Source: an uncultured Coriobacteriaceae bacterium (GTDB lineage Bacteria; Actinomycetota; Coriobacteriia; Coriobacteriales; Atopobiaceae). Taken from it: DNA of 64,000 bases. The stretch spans positions 1-64,000 of the forward strand of contig CACYTH010000021.1 in NCBI GenBank assembly GCA_902777325.1, read 5' to 3'. The notes under the pieces were generated by a model. That model saw only the letters and a program-made list of their open reading frames with translations. It was not told the origin of the DNA and made no database searches. Both the position numbers and the translations under genes were made by a program. Below, piece by piece: positions 51,412 to 60,900 of this stretch; position 1 is the first letter of the stretch, and every line of letters begins with the position of its first letter.

Positions 51412-51978
51412 ATGCGAGGCGCCGACTGGTACGTCATACAGGTGGAGACGGGGCGTGAGAGCGTGGCCTGTGAGGCCATCCAACGGGCCTGCCAAGTAGC
51501 CTCGGTTGATTCTCCGAGCGATGACACGCTGCTGCACGAGTGCTTTGCACCGTCATATCGCTCGCAGTTCAAGCGTCACGGCGAGTGGCATGACGAGGAG
51601 CGTCTGCTGCTTCCGGGATATGTGGTAGCCGTTACCTCAGACCCTTGGAGGCTCGCATGCGTGCTGCGCGGGGTGGGTAGCCTGACCAAGATTCTCACCA
51701 TGGGAGAGACGTTCGTTCCCCTAAGCGACAACGACAGGGGTTGGATCGAGCGGTGGACGGCAGAGGGTGACAGGGCCATACCCATGAGCGTCGCCTATAA
51801 GGAAGGCGACCGGATTGTAGTGGCGGAGGGGCCGCTTAAGGGCATGGAAGCCATGATCACGCAGGTGAAGCGGCGCCAGAATCTGGCGAAGATCGAGATC
51901 CATGCCGGGGCGATAACGATTCGCGCGACGGTGGGCCTGGCGGTGCTGCCCAAAGAGGCGAGCAGGGCATCCAAATAG
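51412..51978 (+). CDS. NusG-family transcription antiterminator (LoaP/UpxY-like)
   Basis: Specialised NusG paralogue of 188 residues. Such proteins ride on RNA polymerase and permit read-through of long polysaccharide or secondary-metabolite operons. The NGN domain starts GADWYVIQVETGRESVAC, includes the FAPSYRSQFKRHGEWHDEERLLLPGYVVA strand pair, and ends near the KILTMGETFVPLS segment. The KOW motif is YKEGDRIVVAEGPLKGMEAMITQVKRR. ATG 51412 has AGGGG five bases before it and gives the normal N-terminus; upstream in-frame Met codons at 51355 and 51370 add an atypical tail. It heads the polysaccharide locus. Confidence 0.85.
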   Translation: MRGADWYVIQVETGRESVACEAIQRACQVASVDSPSDDTLLHECFAPSYRSQFKRHGEWHDEERLLLPGYVVAVTSDPWRLACVLRGVGSLTKILTMGETFVPLSDNDRGWIERWTAEGDRAIPMSVAYKEGDRIVVAEGPLKGMEAMITQVKRRQNLAKIEIHAGAITIRATVGLAVLPKEASRASK

Positions 51979-52118
51979 CGCGCGGGCGTAGCGGGGCCAG
52001 CACTGTCGTCTAACGAGCCATTTTCAACGTATCACGCTTTGGGATTCTGGGCGCGCCATGAGCCCGCTGCAGGAGGCGAATAACCATTACAGGTATCAGT
52101 GAGGCACTGTCCGGCGCA

Positions 52119-53135
52119 GTGCTTATGGTCACGGGCGGCACGGGGTCGTTTGGCTCCACCTTTTTGAAGCACTATCTCGACTCAAATGTGGCTGAGATTC
52201 GCGTGCTCTCCCGTGACGAGAAGAAGCAAGACGACATGCGTCATCTGCTTCAGCAGGCACATCCCGCATCGGCGAGCGAGGTGCGGTTCTTTATCGGTGA
52301 CGTCCGTGATGAGCGTTCCGTGCGAGACGCAATGCGCGGGGTGGACTACCTCTTTCATGCGGCTGCGCTCAAACAGGTGCCAAGCTGCGAGTTCTTTCCC
52401 ATGGAGGCCGTTCGCACCAATGTGATTGGCACGGACAACGTGCTGCATGCTGCCATCGACGCGGGGGTCAAGCGCGTGGTGTGCCTTTCGACCGACAAGG
52501 CGGCATATCCCATCAACGCCATGGGCACGTCAAAGGCCATGATGGAGAAGATCGTCTACGCCAATGCGCGCAATGGTGCGGGGAGTACCACCATCTGCTG
52601 CACGCGCTACGGCAACGTGATGTGCAGTCGCGGAAGCGTGATCCCGCTGTTCATCGACCAGATACGGGCGGGTCAGCCGATTACGGTCACCAACCCGGAC
52701 ATGACGCGCTTTCTGATGAACCTCGACGAGGCCGTCGATCTGGTTAGCTATGCCTTCGAGCATGCCCAGCCGGGCGACCTCTTTGTGCAGAAGGCTCCCG
52801 CGGCAACCATCGGCACGCTTGCCCAGGCCGTGCAGAAGCTCTTTGGTGACACGGGCATCAAGATCATCGGCAGCCGCCACGGCGAGAAGCTCAGTGAAAC
52901 GCTGATGACGCGCGAGGAGAGCCTGAGGTCAGAGGACATGGGCAGGTACTTCCGCGTGCATGCCGACTCGCGCGACCTCAACTACGACAAGTTCGTGATC
53001 AAGGGGGAGCCGCACGTTGGGGCGGGGGAGTCCTACACCTCGGACAACACGCTGCGCCTTGATGTGGATGCGACGGTGGAGAAACTCCTCACCACAAGCT
53101 ATGTGCAGCGAGCTTTGGCGGGCGACCTGGGATGA
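52119..53135 (+). CDS. UDP-GlcNAc 4,6-dehydratase, CapE-like
   Basis: Short-type extended SDR that dehydrates, and in CapE also 5-epimerises, UDP-GlcNAc as first step to 6-deoxy amino sugars of capsules. The 338 residues include VTGGTGSFG (NAD site), HAAALKQVPSCEF, LSTDKAAYPINAMGTSKAMMEK, and RYGNVMCSRGSVIP. The MGTSK segment has Met where the classical SDR Tyr stands; CapE and PglF share this Ser-Met-Lys type active site. GTG 52119 is the first ordinary start, yet it clips the first beta strand and has no ribosome site. AGGAGG at 52071-52076 instead points to an ATT codon at 52086. It overlaps the sugar-transferase gene by four bases. Confidence 0.85.
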   Translation: MLMVTGGTGSFGSTFLKHYLDSNVAEIRVLSRDEKKQDDMRHLLQQAHPASASEVRFFIGDVRDERSVRDAMRGVDYLFHAAALKQVPSCEFFPMEAVRTNVIGTDNVLHAAIDAGVKRVVCLSTDKAAYPINAMGTSKAMMEKIVYANARNGAGSTTICCTRYGNVMCSRGSVIPLFIDQIRAGQPITVTNPDMTRFLMNLDEAVDLVSYAFEHAQPGDLFVQKAPAATIGTLAQAVQKLFGDTGIKIIGSRHGEKLSETLMTREESLRSEDMGRYFRVHADSRDLNYDKFVIKGEPHVGAGESYTSDNTLRLDVDATVEKLLTTSYVQRALAGDLG

Positions 53136-53860
53136 CGGCTCATGCCGAGGGGCTGCTTGGCGGCTGGAATGACGTGCAATCCGACGAGCCGATGGTCATC
53201 GCCAAGGTAGCCGAGGGGTTGGTGGACAAGTCGCGCGTCGTGGAGGTGGAGCGGGTGGATCCCGCGACGCTCCCTAGGCGCACGGTGTATCGCGCGTTCA
53301 AGCGCGGGTTTGACGTTGTGGGCTCGGCGGTAGCGCTGGCTGTTCTGGCGGTACCCATGGCAGCAGTGGCGGTTGCAGTGAAGATTGACTCTCCAGGTCC
53401 GGTGTTCTTCAAGCAGGAGCGCCTGGGCAAGGATGGCAAGCCGTTCACGCTGGTCAAGTTCAGGACCATGTGTGTGAACGCCGAGGAAGAGGGAGCGCAG
53501 TGGGCGTTGGATGGCGATCCCCGCGTCACCAAGCTCGGACGGGCCCTGCGCAACACGCGCTTTGACGAGGTGCCGCAGTTTTGGGGAGTCATCAAGGGCG
53601 ACCTCTCCATCGTGGGCCCACGCCCGGAGCGCAAGGTGTTCTACGACGAGTTCTGCAAGTACATTCACGGGTTCGAGCAGCGGATGATGGTGCGTCCTGG
53701 CATCACGGGGCTCGCTCAGGTGGAGGGTGGCTACGATCTGCTGCCCGAATACAAGATCCAGTACGACATGAAGTACATCAAGGAGCAGAACCTGTTTATG
53801 GACCTGCGCATTCTGGCAAAGACCGTGGGCGTGGTGCTGAAGTGCGGTGGAGGGCGCTAA
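53132..53860 (+). CDS. Initiating sugar-phosphate transferase (PF02397)
   Basis: Transfers a sugar-1-phosphate to undecaprenyl phosphate at the membrane, starting each repeat unit. 242 residues. About 50 soluble residues precede the re-entrant helix (RGFDVVGSAVALAVLAVPMAAVAVAVKI). The catalytic core has SPGPVFFKQERLG, VKFRTM, DPRVTKLGRALRNTRFDEVPQ, GDLSIVGPRPE and PGITGLAQV. The small size without extra membrane helices resembles PglC-type enzymes. ATGA overlap with the dehydratase, and TAATG overlap with the next gene. Confidence 0.92.
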   Translation: MTAHAEGLLGGWNDVQSDEPMVIAKVAEGLVDKSRVVEVERVDPATLPRRTVYRAFKRGFDVVGSAVALAVLAVPMAAVAVAVKIDSPGPVFFKQERLGKDGKPFTLVKFRTMCVNAEEEGAQWALDGDPRVTKLGRALRNTRFDEVPQFWGVIKGDLSIVGPRPERKVFYDEFCKYIHGFEQRMMVRPGITGLAQVEGGYDLLPEYKIQYDMKYIKEQNLFMDLRILAKTVGVVLKCGGGR

Positions 53861-54639
53861 TGGAGTCGTCTCCTGTGGTCTCGGTCATCATGCCCGCTTA
53901 CAATGCGGAACGTTTCATAAAACAGGCGATTAACTCGGTGCAAGCCCAGACCTTTGAAGATTGGGAGCTAATCGTTGTTGATGACTGCTCCACCGACGGG
54001 ACGGTGTCAGTGGCGGAGGGGCTAGCCCACGGAGACAATCGCATATCTGTTGTGCGCAATGGTCACAACTTGGGAGTGTCTAGAACGCGCAATCGTGGCA
54101 TAGACCTGAGCGATGGAGAGTTTGTCGCCCTGCTGGATTCCGATGATTATTGGGATCCGAGAAAGCTTGACAAGCAGTTAAAGCTTATACGGAAAGAGCA
54201 GGCAGATATTGCGTACTGTTCATATGAGATAGTGGATGAACAAGGCAGCAAAAAGGCCAACGACTTTATCGTTCCCGCCATTGCGACTTATGCTGGCACG
54301 CTGGTGAAAAGCGTGATGAGCTGCTCTACGGTGTTGATTCGCCGCTCATCCCTTGGAAGCCGGCGTTTCTCTAGCGAGGTTTGCCACGAAGATCTCGTCT
54401 TGTGGCTCGACTTGCTTAAGAGTGGTTGCAAAGCTGTCGGCGATGAGGAGGTTCTGGCCGCCTACAGAGTTGTTTCTGGTTCCCGCACTTCGAACAAACT
54501 CAAGAGCGCGGTTCACAGATGGGACTTGTTCCGACGCTACCTCCATCTTCCATTAGATACCTGCATCGTGCTCATCGTACGTTATGGATGGTTTGCTGTC
54601 AGAAAGTACCTTCCAGCAAGAGGTGGCGGTTCATCATGA
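53860..54639 (+). CDS. Family 2 glycosyltransferase
   Basis: GT-A fold glycosyltransferase of 259 residues that probably adds the second sugar to the lipid-linked unit. VSVIMPAYNAERFIKQAINSV, VVDDCSTDGT, the metal-binding DSDDYW (DXD-like) and HEDLVLWLDLLKSGCK are the expected landmarks. A hydrophobic segment near the end (DTCIVLIVRYGWFAVRKYL) may contact the membrane. Base composition drops from here on (24 G/C of 60 at 54181-54240). It is coupled by TAATG upstream and ATGA downstream. Confidence 0.9.
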   Translation: MESSPVVSVIMPAYNAERFIKQAINSVQAQTFEDWELIVVDDCSTDGTVSVAEGLAHGDNRISVVRNGHNLGVSRTRNRGIDLSDGEFVALLDSDDYWDPRKLDKQLKLIRKEQADIAYCSYEIVDEQGSKKANDFIVPAIATYAGTLVKSVMSCSTVLIRRSSLGSRRFSSEVCHEDLVLWLDLLKSGCKAVGDEEVLAAYRVVSGSRTSNKLKSAVHRWDLFRRYLHLPLDTCIVLIVRYGWFAVRKYLPARGGGSS

Positions 54640-55322
54640 ACTTGTTTGATGCGCTTCGCCTCATGTTGAAACGTTGGAAGATGATTCTTGCTATTGCACT
54701 GGCATTTTCGGTTCTTGCTGCCGGTGCTTGCTGGAGATTACTCCCGAGCGTCTATTGTGCCAAGGCAACTCTTTACGTGCTTAACACGAGGTATGTATAT
54801 GCCTCCTCGGATTCATCGGCTGGGGAGCTGTCGGCATACTACGATTTGCAATCTGCCCAGCTTATGGCAAACGACTTTGCCGAGGTTGCCAACAGCAAGG
54901 ACATGCGGGACGCAGCAGCGCAGAGTGTCGGGCTGAAAGACATCGATGAGTATGACATTCACGCTGAAGTCATCCCGGGCACTCGCATAATCAACCTGCT
55001 GGTTACTGGCCCGAATGCCCGATTGGCAGGTCAGATTGCTGACGCACTCTTCCAGTCCGTCTCCGATACCGCCATCAGGTTCATGGGCGTCCGAGCAGTG
55101 AACAACATCGGGGAAGTCGAGGTTGGCAATCGTCCTATCGCTCCACAACGAAAGCTCCTTACAGTTTCAGCCTTTTTCGTTGGTCTTGCGCTCGCAGGAA
55201 TCTATGTTGTGGGTGAAGCACTTATTGATACGCGCGTACGGACCGAAAGAGATCTTGCCGACATAATTCCCGTTCCGGTTTTTGGCCACATTGCAGTGGT
55301 CGGTCGGGGCCGAGTATCATGA
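54636..55322 (+). CDS. Wzz-like polysaccharide chain-length/co-polymerase protein
   Basis: 228 residues with the Wzz layout. The first membrane helix lies at the N-terminus (MILAIALAFSVLAAGACWRLL) and an extracytoplasmic domain follows (YCAKATLYVLNTRYVYAS... GTRIINLLVTGPNARLAGQIADAL). The second helix is near the C-terminus (LLTVSAFFVGLALAGIYVVGEALI). No tyrosine kinase domain is fused or adjacent; the LMW phosphatase in the window is 44 kb away. It would modulate chain length or export of the polysaccharide. It overlaps both neighbours by four bases. Confidence 0.82.
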   Translation: MNLFDALRLMLKRWKMILAIALAFSVLAAGACWRLLPSVYCAKATLYVLNTRYVYASSDSSAGELSAYYDLQSAQLMANDFAEVANSKDMRDAAAQSVGLKDIDEYDIHAEVIPGTRIINLLVTGPNARLAGQIADALFQSVSDTAIRFMGVRAVNNIGEVEVGNRPIAPQRKLLTVSAFFVGLALAGIYVVGEALIDTRVRTERDLADIIPVPVFGHIAVVGRGRVS

Positions 55323-56173
55323 CGTCTTCCCTGCGTGAACACCAGCTTGTGATGCTCGAAATGCTGCGAGTTCTTGACCGGATTTGCAATAAGCACAGCA
55401 TCTCTTATCAGCTCTTTGCTGGTACGGCACTTGGAGCTGTGCGTCATGGTGGCTTTATTCCTTGGGACGATGACCTTGATGTCGTCATGCTACGAGAGGA
55501 GTACGAGCGCTTCTTACAGGTTGCGCCTAATGAAGTGGGGGAGCGCTACTTCGTTCAGGCAGAGTTTTCAGAACACTGGCCCTGCGCGTTCTCGAAGCTA
55601 CGCAAGAACGGCACTGCTTGTATTGAACGCTATATTCCGAAGGACCTACAGACTCACCAGGGCGTCTATATCGACATATTCCCCTGTGACAATCTGTCGT
55701 CAAATCGGCTGGTAAGGCCTCTTCAGTTTATCGCGTCTAAGCTTCTGATCGCACAGGCTCTTGATGAGCGTGGATACATTACTGGCAGCCCCGCAAAGAA
55801 GATTGCAATGAGGTCGGCGCGCTTTCTTCCCAGGGACACTCTGCATCAGTTTGTTATTGATTCGCATGACAGTGCAACTCAGCTCGTACATACGTTTCTC
55901 GGTGCATCCCATAGCTATCGCAAGTCCGTATACCCTCGGCAGTGGTTTGAGAACAGCATCAACATGGTCTTTGAGGATGGGTCCTATCCTGTATCGGCCA
56001 ACTACCATGAGTTGCTTACGGTCTTGTACGGCTCATACATGGAGCTCCCATCTATGGAGAGCCGCGTAATCAAGGTGCATGCGGAGCTCGTTGACCTTGA
56101 ACACTCATATGAGGACTACGCAGGTATTCAGAACGACATGACGTTTGACGTTTTAACTAGGAGCATTAGATGA
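55319..56173 (+). CDS. LicD-family phosphotransferase
   Basis: 284 residues. LicD proteins transfer phosphocholine or other phospho-substituents to surface sugars as phosphodiesters. The active-site region is clear: FAGTALGAVRHGGFIPWDDDLDVVMLREEYERF, with the paired aspartates that bind metal. YIDIFPCDN follows at mid-length, as in known members. No choline kinase, cytidylyltransferase or choline transporter gene is seen nearby, so the attached group is unknown. It overlaps both neighbours by four bases (ATGA). Confidence 0.9.
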   Translation: MTSSLREHQLVMLEMLRVLDRICNKHSISYQLFAGTALGAVRHGGFIPWDDDLDVVMLREEYERFLQVAPNEVGERYFVQAEFSEHWPCAFSKLRKNGTACIERYIPKDLQTHQGVYIDIFPCDNLSSNRLVRPLQFIASKLLIAQALDERGYITGSPAKKIAMRSARFLPRDTLHQFVIDSHDSATQLVHTFLGASHSYRKSVYPRQWFENSINMVFEDGSYPVSANYHELLTVLYGSYMELPSMESRVIKVHAELVDLEHSYEDYAGIQNDMTFDVLTRSIR

Positions 56174-57450
56174 GCGCGACGCGTTCGGATATGCCAAAAA
56201 TATTAGTGGTCAGCCATAACGTCATGGGTGGCTCTACGGGTATGGGAAAAACCTTGGCTAATATGCTCGCGTTTGTCCCGCGTGAGTGTATGGCACAGCT
56301 TTACTTCCATTCCGAGGTGCCTACCAAAGATGTCTGCACAAGTTATTATCGCGTTACCGATCCCGAGATGCTCGCATCACTTGGCAGAAGGGGCGCGGCA
56401 GGTACCGTTTTTAATCATGACGACGTTCGAGATGCCAGATCGTCACGTGTCGACGCAGGCGCTACCGCCAAGGCTTACCAGCTGGGGCGAAGGAGAACAT
56501 CTCTCGTTTACGTACTGCGGAATACCCTTTGGAGACTAGGCCGCTGGGATACTCCGGAGCTTGATGCTTGGCTTCGGAGCTTCGCGCCAGATGTCATCTT
56601 CTTTGCAGCGGGTGACTACTCCTTTGCATATCGGATTGTTCACACCATAGCCATGAGGCTAGGGATTCCTGTTGTCATGTGGTGTGCGGATGATTACTAC
56701 TTGGGGCACTCTCTCAAGGGTCTTGTGCACCGCAATCTCATGCGTTGGCTTAAGCGAATGGATGACGAGATTGCCTCGGTTATAACGATAAGCGACAAAA
56801 TGGCACGCGATTATGCGACGCTCTTTCACCAACCAATCTGTGTGGTTCGCATATCTGCAGATGACAACCCGTACAGGATTCCCTTTTCCGAGCGGAAGGG
56901 GATCGTTTACATCGGAAGCCTGGGGGTTGGAAGGCTCAAGCCGTTGCTCGAGCTGGCGCGCGAGGTGCAAAGTGCCGGTGCCTGCGGCTTTGAGGCCATA
57001 GACGTATACACCGGCGACAGGAACGAGAAGACCCTCGCCGAGCTGCACGCAGAGCCGGGAATTCGGTACCATGGCCAGATTGATGAGGATCAGGTGCTTC
57101 GGGTCCTCGGCACCGCTCTATACGTTTTGCACGTTGAGTCGTTCGAGGCTCGCTTCAAAGAGCGTACTCGATACTCGCTCTCGACGAAGATTGGCGAAAG
57201 CCTAGCCAGCGGTGCGTGTCTTATTGCATATGGGCCGTCGAATATCGCTTCCATCGAGTACCTCTCGGAACATCACGCAGGGATTGTATTAAACGAGCCG
57301 CGTGAGCTCCGCGAGGTGCTTGTTGATGAGGGAAATAGCGCTGGCGTTCTATCTCGAATCGAAAACTCTCTGTCGCTTGCTCGGGATTTGCATGATGCAA
57401 CGTGGAATAGAGAACTGCTGCGAAAAGCGCTTATAGATGCGTGTGCGTAG
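56170..57450 (+). CDS. Glycosyltransferase (GT-B fold, GT4-like)
   Basis: 426 residues. The N-terminal half opens with ILVVSHNVMGGSTGMGKTLANML, a Rossmann start with the glycine-rich acceptor loop. FAPDVIFFAAGDYSFAYRIV and VVMWCADDYYLGHSLK follow at mid-length. The C-terminal donor domain has KGIVYIGSLGVGRLKPLLELA, GIRYHGQIDEDQVLRVLGTA and TKIGESLASGACLIAYGPSN. These fit a retaining GT4-type enzyme. Its sugar donor is unknown. It is the last tightly coupled gene of the operon; the lipoprotein gene follows after 18 bases. Confidence 0.85.
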   Translation: MSATRSDMPKILVVSHNVMGGSTGMGKTLANMLAFVPRECMAQLYFHSEVPTKDVCTSYYRVTDPEMLASLGRRGAAGTVFNHDDVRDARSSRVDAGATAKAYQLGRRRTSLVYVLRNTLWRLGRWDTPELDAWLRSFAPDVIFFAAGDYSFAYRIVHTIAMRLGIPVVMWCADDYYLGHSLKGLVHRNLMRWLKRMDDEIASVITISDKMARDYATLFHQPICVVRISADDNPYRIPFSERKGIVYIGSLGVGRLKPLLELAREVQSAGACGFEAIDVYTGDRNEKTLAELHAEPGIRYHGQIDEDQVLRVLGTALYVLHVESFEARFKERTRYSLSTKIGESLASGACLIAYGPSNIASIEYLSEHHAGIVLNEPRELREVLVDEGNSAGVLSRIENSLSLARDLHDATWNRELLRKALIDACA

Positions 57451-57468
57451 TGAAAGGAGTTGGAAGGG

Positions 57469-57957
57469 ATGAAGGTGAATCATAGGGGTGTGACTGTTAT
57501 CGGAGCCGTATGCGCCGCGCTTGTGGTGTTTGCTCTGGCAGGCTGTGGTTGTACAAGGCAAGGTGGCATGCCGTCTGATAACGAAGACCAAGAAACGACA
57601 CCGAGTCTTACTTCCGACACCATGGTCATCTCAACAGACAGGGGCGACCTGTACTACTCGGATGAGTGGGAGGGTCTTGTCACTATTGACCAGGAAAACG
57701 TTGGGGATGCACTAGTCGTTTCTTTCACTACAGATGTTGATGGACAGACAATCGGCCTCTTCAAGGTGTTTATCGATGGGGCGGAGAGCGACGGGTTTGC
57801 TGCTGGGTCCCTAGCCGATGCCTCCGGGAACAAACATCCCGTTTACATCAAAGCTGACGATCACTCCAATCTGGAAGGGCTGGATGCGACTACGCAAGAT
57901 CGCATCTACGCCATGACAGATGGAGTGAATACCCTCATTGAGCATCTTGGCGAGTAG
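57469..57957 (+). CDS. Small lipoprotein of the polysaccharide locus
   Basis: 162 residues, not recognised. The signal peptide ends in a lipobox (ALAGC). The mature part is acidic, with beta-rich segments (SDTMVISTDRGDLYYSDEWEGLVTI, ALVVSFTTDVDGQTIGLFKVFIDGAES). ATG 57469 has AAGGAG nine bases upstream. It precedes the giant surface protein by eight bases, so the two are probably expressed together and could interact at the membrane surface. Confidence 0.75.
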   Translation: MKVNHRGVTVIGAVCAALVVFALAGCGCTRQGGMPSDNEDQETTPSLTSDTMVISTDRGDLYYSDEWEGLVTIDQENVGDALVVSFTTDVDGQTIGLFKVFIDGAESDGFAAGSLADASGNKHPVYIKADDHSNLEGLDATTQDRIYAMTDGVNTLIEHLGE

Positions 57958-57965
57958 GAGCAGAA

Positions 57966-60900
57966 ATGAGAGCAAACAAAGGCAAGGTTATTCTCGCGTT
58001 GGTGCTGGCGTTCATAGTTGCGTGGATGCCACTGTTTGCCTATGCGAATGACGACGAAGTTAAAGGTGCAGGTGCTGGTGATTCTCAGGAAGAAGAACAA
58101 CCTCTCGTAACAGACTTTGGGACCTTCATTTCTGACCTCAAGGTGCTCGAGGGCTATGCGACCAGCTATGCCAATGGTCACAACGGTGAAAATGCGACGG
58201 AGTTAGTTATCAACTTCGTGCGTACTGGCGTGAATCGATACAACACAGGCACTTGGAATATCCTGGCAGGTGAAGAGAAGACCGCATTCGTTAACTACGT
58301 TGTTGCGCAGGACGCAGCCAACGGTACGCATGCGATGGACTTGAGAAGCCTCGGTGAGTTCGAAGCGCCTAACGGTCAGAAGATGGCGTTCGACCATGTC
58401 TTTGGCACCATGAACATCACCTTGTACATGGCTCGAAAGAACCCTACCGAAGCGTTGACGTATGCGGACATGGGCGGATGGGCTGGCGATCTTGTAGACC
58501 TCTATGCCTACGTGTGCCAGCATCGCTACGAAGAAGTCAGTGGCCAAGACATCGATACGATGACGGACACTATTCGTACGGCTATCTTGGGCTATGACGA
58601 TCCCGAGTACAGCTCGTTTGGCATAGATGACATCCGCGGTGACCTTGATGTTCTCTACATCATGAACGGAATCAACTCTGGTAAGAAACTCAGCTCGGTT
58701 ATGAGCAGCTACTACAGCACTTACCTTACTGATAAGGCTCGTGCAAAGAGCTTTATTAAGCTTCGTTTCGGCTCTGCAGAGACCAAGGCCGACCTGCGCA
58801 GGGTCATCGAGAATGCATATAACTCCAATAACATGATTCCTACGTTGGAAGAAGAGCATGGTCTTGGTAACGCTGACACTGACGCGCGCGTTGCTTCTTG
58901 CCGCGCATTCGCAGACTACCTGTTCGAATTGACCGGCGGTGTCTCTGAGAAGGAAAGCAACGAGCTATACAGTGTGTTCTCCAGCAAGGAATCGACTATT
59001 GCTCCTGGAGTAACGCAGCAGATTAAGACTGCAACAACTGCTGACAACAAGCAGCTGGTCTATTACATCGCCACGGCCGATATATCACGTGAAGACGTAA
59101 TGGTGCAGGCAAACTACAAGGACAATCAGGGCGCCGCATGGGGAATGCAGCGCGTTCAAGATCAGATGGAGGCGGCAAAAGCCAACCATGACGATCCGTC
59201 GGATGAGCGCTACATCCCCAACTACAATCCGGTTGTTGGAGTCAATGCGGACCTCTTTAATATGGTCACCGGCAAGCCTACGGGTGCTTTGGTGATGGAG
59301 GGTACGGAGTACAATCCGGCGGGGAACGAAGGCTTCTTTGCCATCCTCAAAGATGGCTCTGCGACGTTTGGTACGAGCGGCCAGTACAACAGCATGAAGA
59401 ACCAGATTCAAGAAGCCGTCGGCGTAAACGCCGTCTTAGTGAGGAATGGCGAGCTTGCCGTCAAGGCTACGGCAAACTATTACAACAACCGAGCATCCAG
59501 GACGGCTGTCGGCATTACGGCCGACGGTAAGGTCGTCCTCATGGTCATGGATGGACGTCAAGAACCTGTTTCTGTTGGTGGTTCAGCAGTCGAGATCGCG
59601 CAGGTCATGCTTGACGCGGGCTGCGTCGAGGCATACAACCTCGATGGCGGCGGATCAACTACCTTCATTGCAAGGGAAGAAGGCGAAGAGGGACTCTCCG
59701 TGGTCAATACCCCTTCGGATGGATTCGCCCGCTCTGTCAGCTCGTCTCTCATGATTGTCTCGACGGCACGTCCGTCAGACGAATTTGACCATGCACTGGT
59801 TGTCACCGATTACGACTATCTGACCGTTGGCACTACACAGGAAGTGACCGTAACTGGTGTAAGTGCTTCTGGCGGTGCCGCTGAGCTGCCAGAAGGTACT
59901 GAGCTTGTGGTTAGTGACAATTCCATAGGCAAGATAGAGGGCACGACTTTCACAGCGCTCTCCGAGGGAACAGTTAAGATTCAGGCGGTTTGGGAAGGTC
60001 AGGTATTTGGCGAGAAGACCCTGAATGTGGTCACGCCGACGACTATTGCCTTCAGCAAGTCGAACATCAATGCCATCTATGAGAAGCCGCTGAAGCTGCC
60101 CGTTGTGGTCAGCTATAACGGCAATCCCGTAGCAACCAATCAGGCCGATGTGCTTTGTGGCTATATTCAGGATGGCGCGCCCGTAACTGAGGGAGATGTC
60201 GCAACCGTTACTGGTACCACGTTTGTTGGCCATGAGGCATCTGGAGTCCGTAGCGTCAATGTAGGCGCGGTGCTTATCATCAATGGTCAGCCCGACATGT
60301 CAAAATACGCCCTGGCTAAGGTCAATCTCTTCAGCGAGAACGAAGCAGTCTTTGATTTTGACAATGCGACTTCGGGTGACAGGTCCCTTGCGTACACTCG
60401 CGAAGTGTCCAATTCGAGCACCTCTGATGAGCACATATACTATGCGGTTGACGTCAGCAAGCCCATGGACACTACGTACACCTTCGCGCTGGACATGACA
60501 ACCATTCCCATTCCGGAGCAAATGGCGAGTTTCGTTAGCTTGCTGCCCGGTGGCGATAATGTTGACGCGACAGCTTGGAGCTTCTTGCTACAGCTGGCAG
60601 AGCGCGTAAGCGTGCTTACTGAGGTAAAGATCGAGCTGCAGGTTGATCCGAACCTCAGCATTGACGCAAGCCAGCTTCAGGTGGTCAATGAGTACTTCGA
60701 GCTGAAGTCTGCGACAGTTGACGAGGAGACAAACACGCTCACCATCCTCTGTAATTGGCTAGATCAGACGCAGGCGATTGAGCCCGATACCGCAAATCCG
60801 ATGTGCATCTTGAGTGGCATCAAGTTAACACCGAAAGATGATGCGGCATGGGATGCGAACACCCAGCTTTCAATCGTTAACAAGGGCTCTATCGCATATG

